From the NCBI GenBank assembly GCA_019637395.1, contig JAHBVR010000034.1:1-29856 (forward strand): a stretch of 29,856 nucleotides of DNA. The letters run 5' to 3'. The notes beneath the pieces were generated by a model. It was not told the DNA's origin, ran no database searches, and saw nothing but the letters and a program-made list of their open reading frames with translations. Origin of the DNA: Vulcanimicrobiota bacterium. GTDB taxonomy: Bacteria; Vulcanimicrobiota; Xenobia; Xenobiales; JADMJV01. This document shows, one piece after another, positions 1-7,500 of the stretch (positions are counted from its first letter, which is position 1; each line of letters opens with the position of its first letter). A program made the translations under genes and the position numbers.

Positions 1-116
1 GGGGAGACGCAGTCCCCCCTAGATCCCGGATAAGAGGGGGGTCCTAGGGGGAGACGCAGTCCCCCCTAGATCCCGGATAAGAGGGGGGTCCCAGGGGGAG
101 ACGCATTCCCCCCTAG
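1..116. repeat. Tandem 47-bp G/C-cluster hairpin repeat, about 2.5 copies
   Basis: A unit with a period of 47 bp recurs: the AGACGCA block starts at 5, 52 and 99. Each unit pairs a GGGGGA...TCCCCC stem (7-nt loop) with a CCCCCCT...AGGGGGG stem whose loop holds a small ATCC/GGAT stem. The first two copies are nearly identical; the third is cut off at CCCCCCTAG, which supplies the stop codon of the neighbouring minus-strand gene. The repeat may continue past the left window edge. It looks like an extragenic palindromic repeat; there are no CRISPR-like unique spacers. Confidence 0.85.
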
Positions 117-391
117 CCGCCGAAGCCGCTGACCTGGGCGTCGTAGCTGATGGCTTTGATGAGATCGGACAAGATCAGGGCCTCGATGGCTTTGGGGGAG
201 AGATCGGCGGTGAAGCCCTTGATGATTTTGAGATCTTCCTTGTAAGTGCCCTTGAACATTTTTAAGAGATCCATGACCTGCGGGCTCACGCCTTGAAAAG
301 TCTGCACGATGACGGGCAGACTATCGGGCACGCCCGGATCGGCCAGCATCGTGCGCAGTCTGGGTTCGAGTTTTTCTTCGCGAAGTGACAT
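113..391 (-). CDS. Stand-alone subtilisin-propeptide (inhibitor I9-like) protein, possibly a truncated subtilase
   Basis: The 92-aa product resembles the propeptide of secreted S8 proteases. It has a short charged N-terminal helix (residues 3-18), the strand PVIVQTF (26-32), a central helix (37-47), then KGFTADLSPKAIEAL (58-72) and a closing ISYD strand (81-84). In subtilases such propeptides fold and inhibit the mature protease. Here the frame ends at residue 92, where a mature protease domain would start, and the TAG stop lies in the hairpin repeat. No signal peptide is visible, and the start has only a poor ribosome site. It may be a free inhibitor or the remnant of a subtilase gene cut by the repeat. 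The family call is from pattern only. Confidence 0.6.
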   Translation of the reverse strand: MSLREEKLEPRLRTMLADPGVPDSLPVIVQTFQGVSPQVMDLLKMFKGTYKEDLKIIKGFTADLSPKAIEALILSDLIKAISYDAQVSGFGG

Positions 392-413
392 GCTCGCCCG
401 TTCGTGTCGCCGG

Positions 414-702
414 CTAGTCTTCCTCGGCTAGGCGCTCCAGCTCAGCGATGGCCTCGAAATCTTTAGTCCGGCCCGCGGCGCGCTTTACTTCGATAAGCTT
501 CGTCAAATTCAAGCAGCGTAACTCGTGGGCAAAGACCTCTACAACCTCGGTGGTGGGCAACAAGGCTTCGTAGCTCGCTCCGCCAGTCACAGTTCCTAGC
601 AGGTCAAGGTCACCGGCTGCGGTCGTTAAGGTAAAGTTCAACCCCCGCTGGATAGTGGGGCACCTCGGAGAGCGCGCGGATGAGATTCTCGAAGTCAGTC
701 AC
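414..702 (-). pseudogene. Nucleotidyltransferase of a toxin-antitoxin-type pair, core deleted and frameshifted
   Basis: From a GTG at 702 the frame reads VTDFENLIRALSEV, a typical start for these small nucleotidyltransferases, then stops at 610-612 after 30 codons. Shifted by one frame, the C-terminal half is well preserved from about 659: TIQRGLNFTLTTAAGDLDLLG, then YEALLP, VFAHELRCLNLTKLIEVKRAAG and RTKDFEAIAELERL, ending at 414. The missing stretch between the two is where the family carries its VVGG...DLD catalytic segment, so roughly 70 residues appear deleted at about 645-660. The TTG at 641 could start a 75-aa fragment, but that fragment has no catalytic site. The GTG start overlaps the stop of the upstream partner gene (GTGA), as in an operon. 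Confidence 0.7.
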
Positions 703-872
703 TTGCGTTCTTCACGTAGACGCCGTCCGGCCTCGCGGAATTCGTGCGCCGCCTTCTGCAACGCTATCAAGCGGTCAACACGTTGTTGCAGAGTTAAACG
801 AAGACTTTGTTTCACCAAGGTGATGTCTACGTCACGTTTATAGGTCTCGATAACCGGATCTGGTTCTAGCAC
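699..872 (-). CDS. Small partner protein of the nucleotidyltransferase (57 aa)
   Basis: Reading the minus strand from GTG at 872 gives 57 codons: VLEPDPVIETYKRDVDITLV, then KQSLRLTLQQRVDRLIALQK, then AAHEFREAGRRLREERK, and TGA at 699-701. The pattern 'PDPVIExYKRDVDxTLxxxxLRLTxxxRxxxLxxLQ' is that of short helical proteins found directly upstream of small nucleotidyltransferases. The 4-nt GTGA overlap with the next gene supports real coding. Codons such as CTA, TTA, GTA and CAA are unlike the GC-rich neighbours and suggest an acquired pair. There is no clear Shine-Dalgarno. The gene lies 33 nt behind the exonuclease stop codon. Confidence 0.65.
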   Translation of the reverse strand: MLEPDPVIETYKRDVDITLVKQSLRLTLQQRVDRLIALQKAAHEFREAGRRLREERK

Positions 873-905
873 GCCGGAAATCTTCGACCCGTGTTGGGAG
901 ATTTC

Positions 906-1778
906 CTAACTCCAGAGTTCCATGAGGGAGTTGGGTGGGTCGAAGAGACCGCCGTCGAGGGCGGCCAGTTGTTTTTTCATGCCCATTTTCTTGTAGAAGG
1001 CTTCCAGGTTCCGGAAGTTTCCGGGGGTGACGCCTTCCAGGGAGAATTCGATGGGCAGGTCGTGATGCAACTGGGTGAGTTGCAGGTTGAGCTCCAGGCG
1101 CTCTTTGTGCTCCTGCAGGGCGTGCTCGAGCAGGCCGGGCAGGGGACCGTGTTGCTTCAGCAGTTTGACGGCGGTCTTAGGGCCGATGCCCGGGATGCCG
1201 GGAATGTTGTCGATTTCATCACCATTGAGGGCCAGGTAGGAAGCGATGTAATCAGCGGGCACGCCGAAGAGCTCTTCCACCCGTGAGGCATCGAGGTATT
1301 CCAGGTTAGTGCTTTTGCCCGAGCCCTTGATGCGCAGCAGGCTGACCTTGGGGTGGACACAGACCTGAGCCAGGTCTTTGTCGTTCGAGACGACGACCAC
1401 TTCATGTCCCGCTGCGGCCGCTTTGGCGGCCAGCGTGGCCAGCACGTCGTCGGCCTCGTAGGTGTCGTGCCGGTAGACGGTTACTCCGAGAGCCTCAAGG
1501 GCTTCCTCTACCATAGGCACCTGCACGGCCATGTCCGCCTTGGGAGCCGAGCGGGTGGCTTTATAAGTGGGGTCGAGCTGGTAGCGGAAGCTCCTGGACT
1601 TGGATTCGAAAACCCAGGCCATGTGGCGGATCTTCTCGCTCCGCCACAGATTGGACAGGATCCCGAGTACGCCGTGGACGGCGTTGGTGGGAGTGCCGCC
1701 CGGTCCGCTGAGCGGTGGAAGCGCGTGAAAGGCCCGGTAGATTTGAAACATAGAGTCGAAGAGAAAGATTCTGGCCAT
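906..1778 (-). CDS. 5'-3' exonuclease (Pol I N-terminal domain family), free-standing
   Basis: This 290-aa protein has the PIN-like and H3TH fold of the 5' nuclease of DNA polymerase I, without a polymerase domain. Visible motifs are the first metal aspartate in IFLFDSM (D8), the arch region with YKATR (72-76), the metal cluster YEADDVLATLA (E108, D110, D111), SNDKDL (131-136) with two further aspartates, and the helix-hairpin-helix GDEIDNIPGIPGIGPKTAVKLL (186-207). The family removes RNA primers and 5' flaps during replication and repair. Length is normal for the stand-alone form. The ATG at 1778 lies behind the tRNA-Leu terminator, so it should have its own promoter or depend on read-through. 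Confidence 0.92.
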   Translation of the reverse strand: MARIFLFDSMFQIYRAFHALPPLSGPGGTPTNAVHGVLGILSNLWRSEKIRHMAWVFESKSRSFRYQLDPTYKATRSAPKADMAVQVPMVEEALEALGVTVYRHDTYEADDVLATLAAKAAAAGHEVVVVSNDKDLAQVCVHPKVSLLRIKGSGKSTNLEYLDASRVEELFGVPADYIASYLALNGDEIDNIPGIPGIGPKTAVKLLKQHGPLPGLLEHALQEHKERLELNLQLTQLHHDLPIEFSLEGVTPGNFRNLEAFYKKMGMKKQLAALDGGLFDPPNSLMELWS

Positions 1779-1799
1779 GGTGCCCCACTAATCCACTAA

Positions 1800-1826
1800 T
1801 AAAAAACGAGAGCCGGTGAGCTCTCG
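1800..1826 (-). terminator. Rho-independent terminator of tRNA-Leu
   Basis: On the minus strand the stem CGAGAGC / GCTCTCG (1826-1820 and 1813-1807, 6-nt loop) is followed directly by six T residues (1806-1801). It begins 5 nt after the CCA end of the tRNA. Confidence 0.85.
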
Positions 1827-1830
1827 CTGA

Positions 1831-1917
1831 TGGTGCCCAGAGCCGGGGTCGAACCGGCACTCCCTTGCAGGAACGGGTTTTTGAGACCCGCGCGTCTGCC
1901 TATTCCGCCATCTGGGC
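1831..1917 (-). tRNA. tRNA-Leu (anticodon CAA)
   Basis: The minus strand folds as a class II tRNA. The acceptor stem is GCCCAGA / TCTGGGC, the discriminator is A and CCA is encoded at 1833-1831. The T arm contains GGTTCGACC. The anticodon stem CGGGT / ACCCG closes a 7-nt loop CTCAAAA, giving anticodon CAA, which reads UUG. A long variable arm is present, as in all tRNA-Leu. It has its own promoter (1931-1959) and terminator (1800-1826). Confidence 0.97.
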
Positions 1918-1930
1918 TGGTAGGTGGTTG

Positions 1931-1959
1931 AATTTAGCACGCCGGGAGCGGCCCGTCAA
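1931..1959 (-). promoter_or_regulatory. Sigma70-type promoter of tRNA-Leu, inside the permease 3' end
   Basis: On the minus strand TTGACG (1959-1954) and TAAATT (1936-1931) are separated by exactly 17 nt. The tRNA 5' end follows 13 nt after the -10 box. The -35 box overlaps the TGA stop of the permease (1958-1956). Confidence 0.7.
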
Positions 1960-3182
1960 TCTTCAGGAGAAAGCCCGATGCCATCAGGTGGTTCTGTTTC
2001 TTTTGGACGCACCAGCGCGCTGACGATGGCTCCGATCAGCAGGGAGGCTCCCATTCCCAGCAAGTGGCTGACTTCGCTGGTGCACAGGAGTAAGAGGCAG
2101 GTAGCGATGGCCAGCCCCGGCACGACCCGGCTCAACCCGAGCTGCCAGCAGGCCAGGCTGGCGGCCAGATGCTGCAGCAGCGCGGCCAGCACCGACAGGG
2201 CAATGAGCGCCTGGAGATTCCGCGACAGGATTAAACTCATGGTCAGGCCGCAGCTGATGAGGATACATAAGCTGGGGGCGCCGTGGTGTAGTTGCAGCAG
2301 TCTGGAAGGCATCCAGCCCTGCTTGGCCAGGGTCCAGAGGCTGCGGGGGGTGGTGAAAGCGATGCTGGCGTTGACGCTGGCCAGGCTGGCCAGCGCGGCC
2401 ACGGCCAGAGCCGGAGCCAAAGCGGGCAGGGCCGCCTCCAGCGGGTGAGCGGCCGTGGCCGGGCCGGCCACGCCCTGGAGCAAAGTGTAGATGATAGCGC
2501 TGCTGATCAGCACCAGGACGGTGGCGCGTGGCACGGTCTTCTCCGGGTCTTTGGCCTCGCCCGCGGCCAGGGTAATCTCTTCGAAGCCGCTATATGTGTA
2601 GAGTACGAGCAACAAGCCCAGTTTGTAGTTGGGAACGGTGGTGACGGCGGCGGGCCAGAGTGTCTGCGCCGGGTGGAGCAGTCCGACGGCGGCGGCCAGT
2701 AAAAGGGGCCCGAGCTTGATGATGGCCAGCAGGTTGTTGCTGAGGGCGCCACTGCGCGTACCCAGCAGATTAACCCCGGCCAGCACGACCACGATGGCGC
2801 AGGCCAGCGACGAACCCTGGTGCAGGTATTCGGCCAATCCCACGGCCACACTGGAAAGTCCGATTAATCCGGACAGCCACATGACCCAGCCGACCAGGAA
2901 GCCAGCTCTGGGGCCAAACGCCTCCCGAGCATAAAGACTGGAGCCGCCTGTGCCATGGTATTTTTGTGCCAGTTGGGCGAAGCAAAGGGCGATAGGGAGA
3001 CAGCACACCCCTCCGATTAAAAACATCAAAGGCCCGTAAGGACCCACCTGTTTGGCGATGTCGCCCTGAGTAAGGAAGATGCCCGACCCGATGACACAGT
3101 TCCAGCCCAGGCACATGAAATCAAAGAGGCCCAGGCGCCGTGGCGGCGAGTAGTCAGAATGTCCCATCTCGGATGCTTGCAT
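1956..3182 (-). CDS. APC superfamily amino-acid permease
   Basis: This is a 12-helix type secondary transporter of about 408 aa, in the inner membrane. The conserved first helix is LGLFDFMCLGWNCVIGSGIF, whose GSGIF loop is part of the substrate site in APC transporters. It is followed by GPYGPLMFLIGGVCCLPIAL and GTGGSSLYAREAFG, typical of the family. Substrate cannot be told. The frame is open upstream to 3299, but that part would overlap the divergent micro-gene, so I start at ATG 3182; ATG 3167 is an equal alternative. Neither start has a good Shine-Dalgarno. The tRNA promoter overlaps its stop codon. Confidence 0.85.
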   Translation of the reverse strand: MQASEMGHSDYSPPRRLGLFDFMCLGWNCVIGSGIFLTQGDIAKQVGPYGPLMFLIGGVCCLPIALCFAQLAQKYHGTGGSSLYAREAFGPRAGFLVGWVMWLSGLIGLSSVAVGLAEYLHQGSSLACAIVVVLAGVNLLGTRSGALSNNLLAIIKLGPLLLAAAVGLLHPAQTLWPAAVTTVPNYKLGLLLVLYTYSGFEEITLAAGEAKDPEKTVPRATVLVLISSAIIYTLLQGVAGPATAAHPLEAALPALAPALAVAALASLASVNASIAFTTPRSLWTLAKQGWMPSRLLQLHHGAPSLCILISCGLTMSLILSRNLQALIALSVLAALLQHLAASLACWQLGLSRVVPGLAIATCLLLLCTSEVSHLLGMGASLLIGAIVSALVRPKETEPPDGIGLSPED

Positions 3183-3205
3183 TTGGTGATGGGTTTCGCT
3201 AAAGT
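3177..3205 (+). promoter_or_regulatory. Possible promoter of the 27-aa micro-gene
   Basis: TTGCAT (3177-3182) and TAAAGT (3200-3205) lie 17 nt apart on the plus strand. Both boxes are imperfect. A start near 3212 would place the hairpin at 3214-3230 at the 5' end of the RNA. Confidence 0.3.
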
Positions 3206-3213
3206 ATCTCAAT

Positions 3214-3230
3214 CCTCTTGGCTCAAGAGG
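3214..3230. promoter_or_regulatory. 7-bp inverted repeat between divergent genes
   Basis: CCTCTTG and CAAGAGG form a perfect inverted repeat with a 3-nt loop (GCT), followed by ACTTTCTTTT on the plus strand. It lies between the permease and the micro-gene and could be an operator, a stabilising 5' hairpin or a weak attenuator. Confidence 0.45.
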
Positions 3231-3276
3231 ACTTTCTTTTCCAGGGGGGAGCTGCCCAGGAAAGGAGGATACGCCG

Positions 3277-3360
3277 ATGACGCAGCAGGACGTGAACAAA
3301 GCCCGCGAGGTTTTGCTTCAACTGATCGCCCAGAAAAAGCACTTGGCGGGTAAAAAATGA
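3277..3360 (+). CDS. 27-aa micro-protein with strong ribosome site
   Basis: A short plus-strand frame starts at ATG 3277, 8 nt after a perfect AAGGAGG (3262-3268), the best Shine-Dalgarno in the window. It ends at TGA 3358-3360. The product begins MTQQDVNKAREVLLQLIAQK and ends KHLAGKK. It is a single amphipathic helix with a lysine-rich tail and no signal peptide or membrane segment. A strong terminator follows 17 nt downstream, so it is probably a monocistronic transcript of about 200 nt. I recognise no family. It could also be a leader or a dual-function small RNA. Confidence 0.6.
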   Translation: MTQQDVNKAREVLLQLIAQKKHLAGKK

Positions 3361-3377
3361 ACGACGGTAGTAGTCCA

Positions 3378-3416
3378 CAGCCCTCTGTACGCAAGATCAG
3401 AGGGCTGTTTCTATTT
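3378..3416 (+). terminator. Rho-independent terminator of the micro-gene
   Basis: A perfect 10-bp stem CAGCCCTCTG / CAGAGGGCTG with a 10-nt loop is followed by TTTCTATTT on the plus strand. It lies just past the stop of the convergent amidohydrolase gene; on that strand it has no T tract. Confidence 0.85.
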
Positions 3417-4562
3417 CAGGCAGCTTTCCACGCAGCGCAAGAACAATTCCATGGCTAAGGGCACGGCCCGTTCATCCAGCTCGAACTTGGGATGATGATG
3501 AGGAAAGACGCGCTCCGCCTGGTCGGGCGCCGCCCCTAAGAAAAAGAATGCCCCCGGCACTTTTTGTAGGTAATAAGCCATGTCCTCGCCTCCCATAGTG
3601 GCTTGCGCCGACAATGGCAGCTTCATTTGTTCGGCTGCCTGCGCGACCCATCGGCAGGGAACCGGGTCGTTGATCAGGGCCGGATAGCCTTCTGAGAATT
3701 GAAATTCCCCCTCCGTTCCGTAGCTTTGGCACAGGCTGGGCACCATCTCATGCAGCCGCTTGACCAGGGCGGCCCGGGTTGAGGGCTGAAAGGTGCGAAT
3801 GGTTCCGGAGAATTCGACTCTTTCAGGGATGATGTTATCAGCTGACCCCCCCTGAATCTGGGTGACCGAGACGACGGCGCTGTCGAAAGGACTGGTATTG
3901 CGGCTGACCAGCGTTTGCATGGCCGTGATCAGGGCGGCGGCGGCCACGATCGGGTCCGCGCTTTCGTGTGGATAGGCGGCGTGGCCGCCCTTGCCGTGAA
4001 TCTTGACGCGAAAGGTGTCGGCTGCGGCCATCACCGGTCCCGGAGAAATGGCCACGTGTCCACACGGCAGATCTGACCACAGATGCAGGCCCAGCGCATA
4101 GTCTACGTTGCTGAGAACGCCTTCCTTGATCATAGGGTCGGCTCCGCCCGGGCCTTCTTCGGCGGGCTGAAAGATAAGTTTCACGGTCCCTTTCAAGCTT
4201 GGCTTCATTGCTTGCAGAATGCGCGCCGTGCCCAGCAGGATGGCGGTATGGAGGTCATGGCCGCAAGCGTGCATCTTGCCGGGCTCTTGCGAGGCAAATT
4301 CGAGACCGGTTTCTTCTTCGATGGGCAGGGCGTCCATGTCTGCCCGGAGCATGAGAGTAGGACCGGGTTGATCCCCCCGAACTTCGGCGGTGACCCCGGT
4401 GACGGCGATTCCTTCTGTGGGTTCCAGGCCGGACTGGCGTAGAAATTCGGCTACTTTCGCGCTGGTGCGGAATTCTTGAAAGCCCAGCTCGGGATGACGG
4501 TGAAGGTCGCGCCGGATTTCGATGACCGTATCGGTCATGGCCTGAACTTCGGGTCTTATCAT
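3411..4562 (-). CDS. M20 family amidohydrolase (N-acyl-amino-acid / hippurate hydrolase type)
   Basis: This 383-aa zinc-dependent amidohydrolase splits amide bonds of N-acylated amino acids or related compounds. Seen motifs are RRDLHRHPELGFQEFRTS (17-34), LRADMDALPIEEETGLEF (72-89), MHACGHDLHTAILLG (97-111) with metal ligands C100 and H102, FQPAEEGPGGADPMI (131-145) with the catalytic and metal-binding glutamates E135/E136, ALGLHLW with H160, and GGEDMAYYLQKVPGAFFFLG near the C terminus followed by the HHHP ligand region. The dimerisation domain HGKGGHAAYPHESADPI sits between. Length and motif order are normal. It starts 8 nt after the stop of the TPR gene, so the two are probably cotranscribed. 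The exact substrate is unknown. Confidence 0.92.
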   Translation of the reverse strand: MIRPEVQAMTDTVIEIRRDLHRHPELGFQEFRTSAKVAEFLRQSGLEPTEGIAVTGVTAEVRGDQPGPTLMLRADMDALPIEEETGLEFASQEPGKMHACGHDLHTAILLGTARILQAMKPSLKGTVKLIFQPAEEGPGGADPMIKEGVLSNVDYALGLHLWSDLPCGHVAISPGPVMAAADTFRVKIHGKGGHAAYPHESADPIVAAAALITAMQTLVSRNTSPFDSAVVSVTQIQGGSADNIIPERVEFSGTIRTFQPSTRAALVKRLHEMVPSLCQSYGTEGEFQFSEGYPALINDPVPCRWVAQAAEQMKLPLSAQATMGGEDMAYYLQKVPGAFFFLGAAPDQAERVFPHHHPKFELDERAVPLAMELFLRCVESCLK

Positions 4563-4570
4563 TTCACTGA

Positions 4571-7500
4571 CTATAGCAGATTGGGCATCTGAGCGAGAAT
4601 GGCTTCGTCAGGGCCCGTATCGCTCTCTTTCAGGGCGGCAATGACATTGTCCAGCCAGGCCGCGGCCGCATCGTTGGCGACGTTGGGCCTGGCCGCCTCG
4701 GCCCTGGCTTTGGCGCCCTCCAGGTCTTTTTGTTGGATCAGCACCAGCACCTCGCCGAGCAGAGCGGCCGGCAGGCTGGGGTCCAGCTCCAAGGCGCTCT
4801 GAATCGCTTTCTGGGCATCGCCGCCTTTGTTCAGGCGCACGTAGGTCTGGGCCAGTTCCACATAATAACTGGCTTGCGGGGCGATTTGCACGAGCTTGCG
4901 GAACTGCACCACGGCCAGAGTGTCTTTGCTGGCGTTGCAGTAGGCGCGCGCCAGTTGTAACAAGAACGAAGGCTCGTTGGGGTAGCTCTTTTGCAGATCT
5001 CGGTAGAAGTCCACCAGGCGGCGCCCGCTCATGCTGCTATTGGAGTGCAGGCGGTAGAGAGCGTTGTGGTAGGTGTCATTAGAGGGGTCCTGCGACATCA
5101 TTTCGCGCAGGATGTCCTCCGCGCGGTCGTCGTCGCCCAGCAAAGCTTCCTCTACTTTGGCGCGCAACTGGCCTTTTTCCAGCTTCTCTTGCGACTCGGC
5201 GGAAAGTCCCTCGAGAGCCTTGAGCTGGTCAAAGATTTCGCTGGCCGACTTCTTCTCGTCCATCAAGTGGTCAGCATGGGCCAGTAAAATTCCGGCGTAG
5301 GCGTTGGCGTCAGGCGCGGAAGTTTGCAGGGCGGCCGCTTCCGCCAGGGCGCCTTCCCAATCGCCGGCTTTCTGTTTGGCGCTCAGGGCAGCCCAGTCGC
5401 CGGTAGCGGCTGGAGCTTCCTCTGCCTTGATTTCTTCGGCCGGTGCTTCGACCTTGGTTTCCTCCACCACAGGCTCTTCAGCTTTGACTTCCTCGACCGG
5501 AGTTTCCTCAACCTTGGCTTCCTCGACCGGCGGTTCTTCGGCCTTGGGTTCTTCCGCCGGAGTTTTCCAACTGTCGAGCAGTGCCTGAACCGGTTGCCGC
5601 TGTTCGGGCTGGCCGATCAAAGCGAAGTCCGCGGCCAGCAACTGTTCCAGAATGGCTACGGCCGTCTCGCGATGGTCATCGGCCAGGCCTTCCGCCCAGG
5701 TTTTGTAGGAACTGATCAGCTTTTGCTGGGGCGCATCCGCTTCGGGATGGGCGGACAGCCAGCGATTCAGCACATTGATGGAGTCTTCGTAGTCGCCTTC
5801 GTCTTCGAGCGCCTGGCTCCAGGCTTCATAGACGCGGGGATGTTCGGAGGCGGGCAGTTTGGAGAGAGCCGCCTCGTAGTCCTTGCCGGCCAGTTCCTGC
5901 TGAGTCCAGGCCTCCAGCAGTCCTGGTTTGAGGTCGTCGAGACCAAGCTCCTCGGCCTTGGCAACCGCCTCGCCACCCGGCAATGAGCTGACCCAGGCCC
6001 GCGCCGTCTGCTCGCGGAAAGCCTGCGCTGCCGTCGCATCCCATTTTTGCCAATGGCCCGCCCAATCCAGGGCAGCCGCTTCGGTCAGAGATTCGGAGCG
6101 TTGGGCAAAACCAAGTTTAGCTTCTTCCGCGTCAGACTCACCCAGGGCGGCCGTCCAGGCTTCCCACTCACCCTTTTCACGTAAGGCCCTCAGGCTTTCT
6201 CCGTGCAGTTCGGTGCGCATCTGAGCGGCTTCTGCGTGGTCCGGGTTCTCGGCCAGGAAGCCGTCGACGATGGCCAGAGCGGTAGCGAAGTCCTGGGCCG
6301 CGCGCAGTTCCTGGAGATTGGCTTGATGGCCGGTCCAGGCGTCCGATTTGGGGATCTCCGCGTCCGGGAAGTCTCCCTGCAAGCGCGCATAGACTTCGTC
6401 GGCGGCCTCTTTCTGGCCGTCTTCCAGCAGGAATTGCGCCCAGGTTTTGTAGAGCTGGATCATTTGTTGGTTGAGGGCATCACTGGCGCCCACGGCGGCC
6501 GACTGCCGCTTGAGGCAGTCGATGGCCTGCTCGAAGTCGCCTTCCCGCTCCCAGTGGGCAGACCAGTCTTGGAACGTCTGACCCATCTCGGCCTGCATCG
6601 CCGGCGTGTCGGCAATTACCCGACCTTGTTCGAGCACGGTAATGGCGGAAGCGTAATCGTGACTGGAGCGCAGGGCCTGGCCCCACTCCAGGTAGAGGGT
6701 CGCGATTTTTTCCCCGGCCGTGCTCTGCAGTTCGGTCAGTTCCCTGGCCTTGTCCCAAACCTGAATGGCTTGTTCGAAATCACCTTGCTGCAGCGACTCC
6801 TGGCTCCAGGCGCCGTAAACTCGCTCCAGGTTTTCCACCGCCGATTGGCTGCTCAATCCTTGAGACAATTGCTGCTGGTAGATCTTCGCGGCGGACTCCC
6901 ACCGGGAGGCGCTTTCTTCTTTTCCGGCCCAGGCCCCGAAGAGGCGCAGGCGCTCCTCGCTCAGATCCTGTCCGAGGTCTTCGCTCTGGCGCTGGCTGAC
7001 CGCTAGCGCTTCTTCGTAGTCTTGCTTTTCTTCGAGCTGAGCCCTCCAGGACTGGAAGAGGCGTTCGCGTTCGTCGGCTTCCGCCTCGGTCAAGGCAGCC
7101 AGGGCTTCGGCCCACTGGCCATTGGCTTCGAATTCTTTGTAGGCGGGCGCGGCGGCCGCGCCCTGAGCGCGCTCCGCCTGCGGATTGAAGGCATGCCAGC
7201 GCTTATAAGTTGCCTGCAGCTGGTCGTCCTGATTGAGCTTCAGATAGGCGTCGGAAAGCTGTTCGAAGGCCGCGTCGCTGGGACGAGACTCCAGCTCCTG
7301 CTCCAGCCACTGAGCCGCATCGGCCCAGTTGTCGCCGTTGCCGGCCACCTTGGCCAGCAGGTTGAGAACGTCTGGATGGCCGGGATTGCTTTTCAGCAGC
7401 TTTTCCAGCTTGGTTTTGGCCTTGTCGAGTTTACCGATCTCGATGAAATCGACGATATCTTCCAGGTCCTCGCTGAGGTCTTCGAAGGTTTTGGCTTCGA

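Noticed and set aside
1-116. CRISPR array
   Set aside because: The units are directly tandem, without unique spacers, and no cas gene is near.
655-843. 62-aa plus-strand open frame
   Set aside because: It lies opposite the 57-aa partner gene, which has the better family pattern and operon layout.
891-1286. 131-aa plus-strand open frame opposite the exonuclease
   Set aside because: Shadow of a gene with all catalytic motifs.
3159-3353. 64-aa plus-strand frame overlapping the micro-gene
   Set aside because: No ribosome site at its start; the 27-codon frame has the Shine-Dalgarno and fits the terminator.
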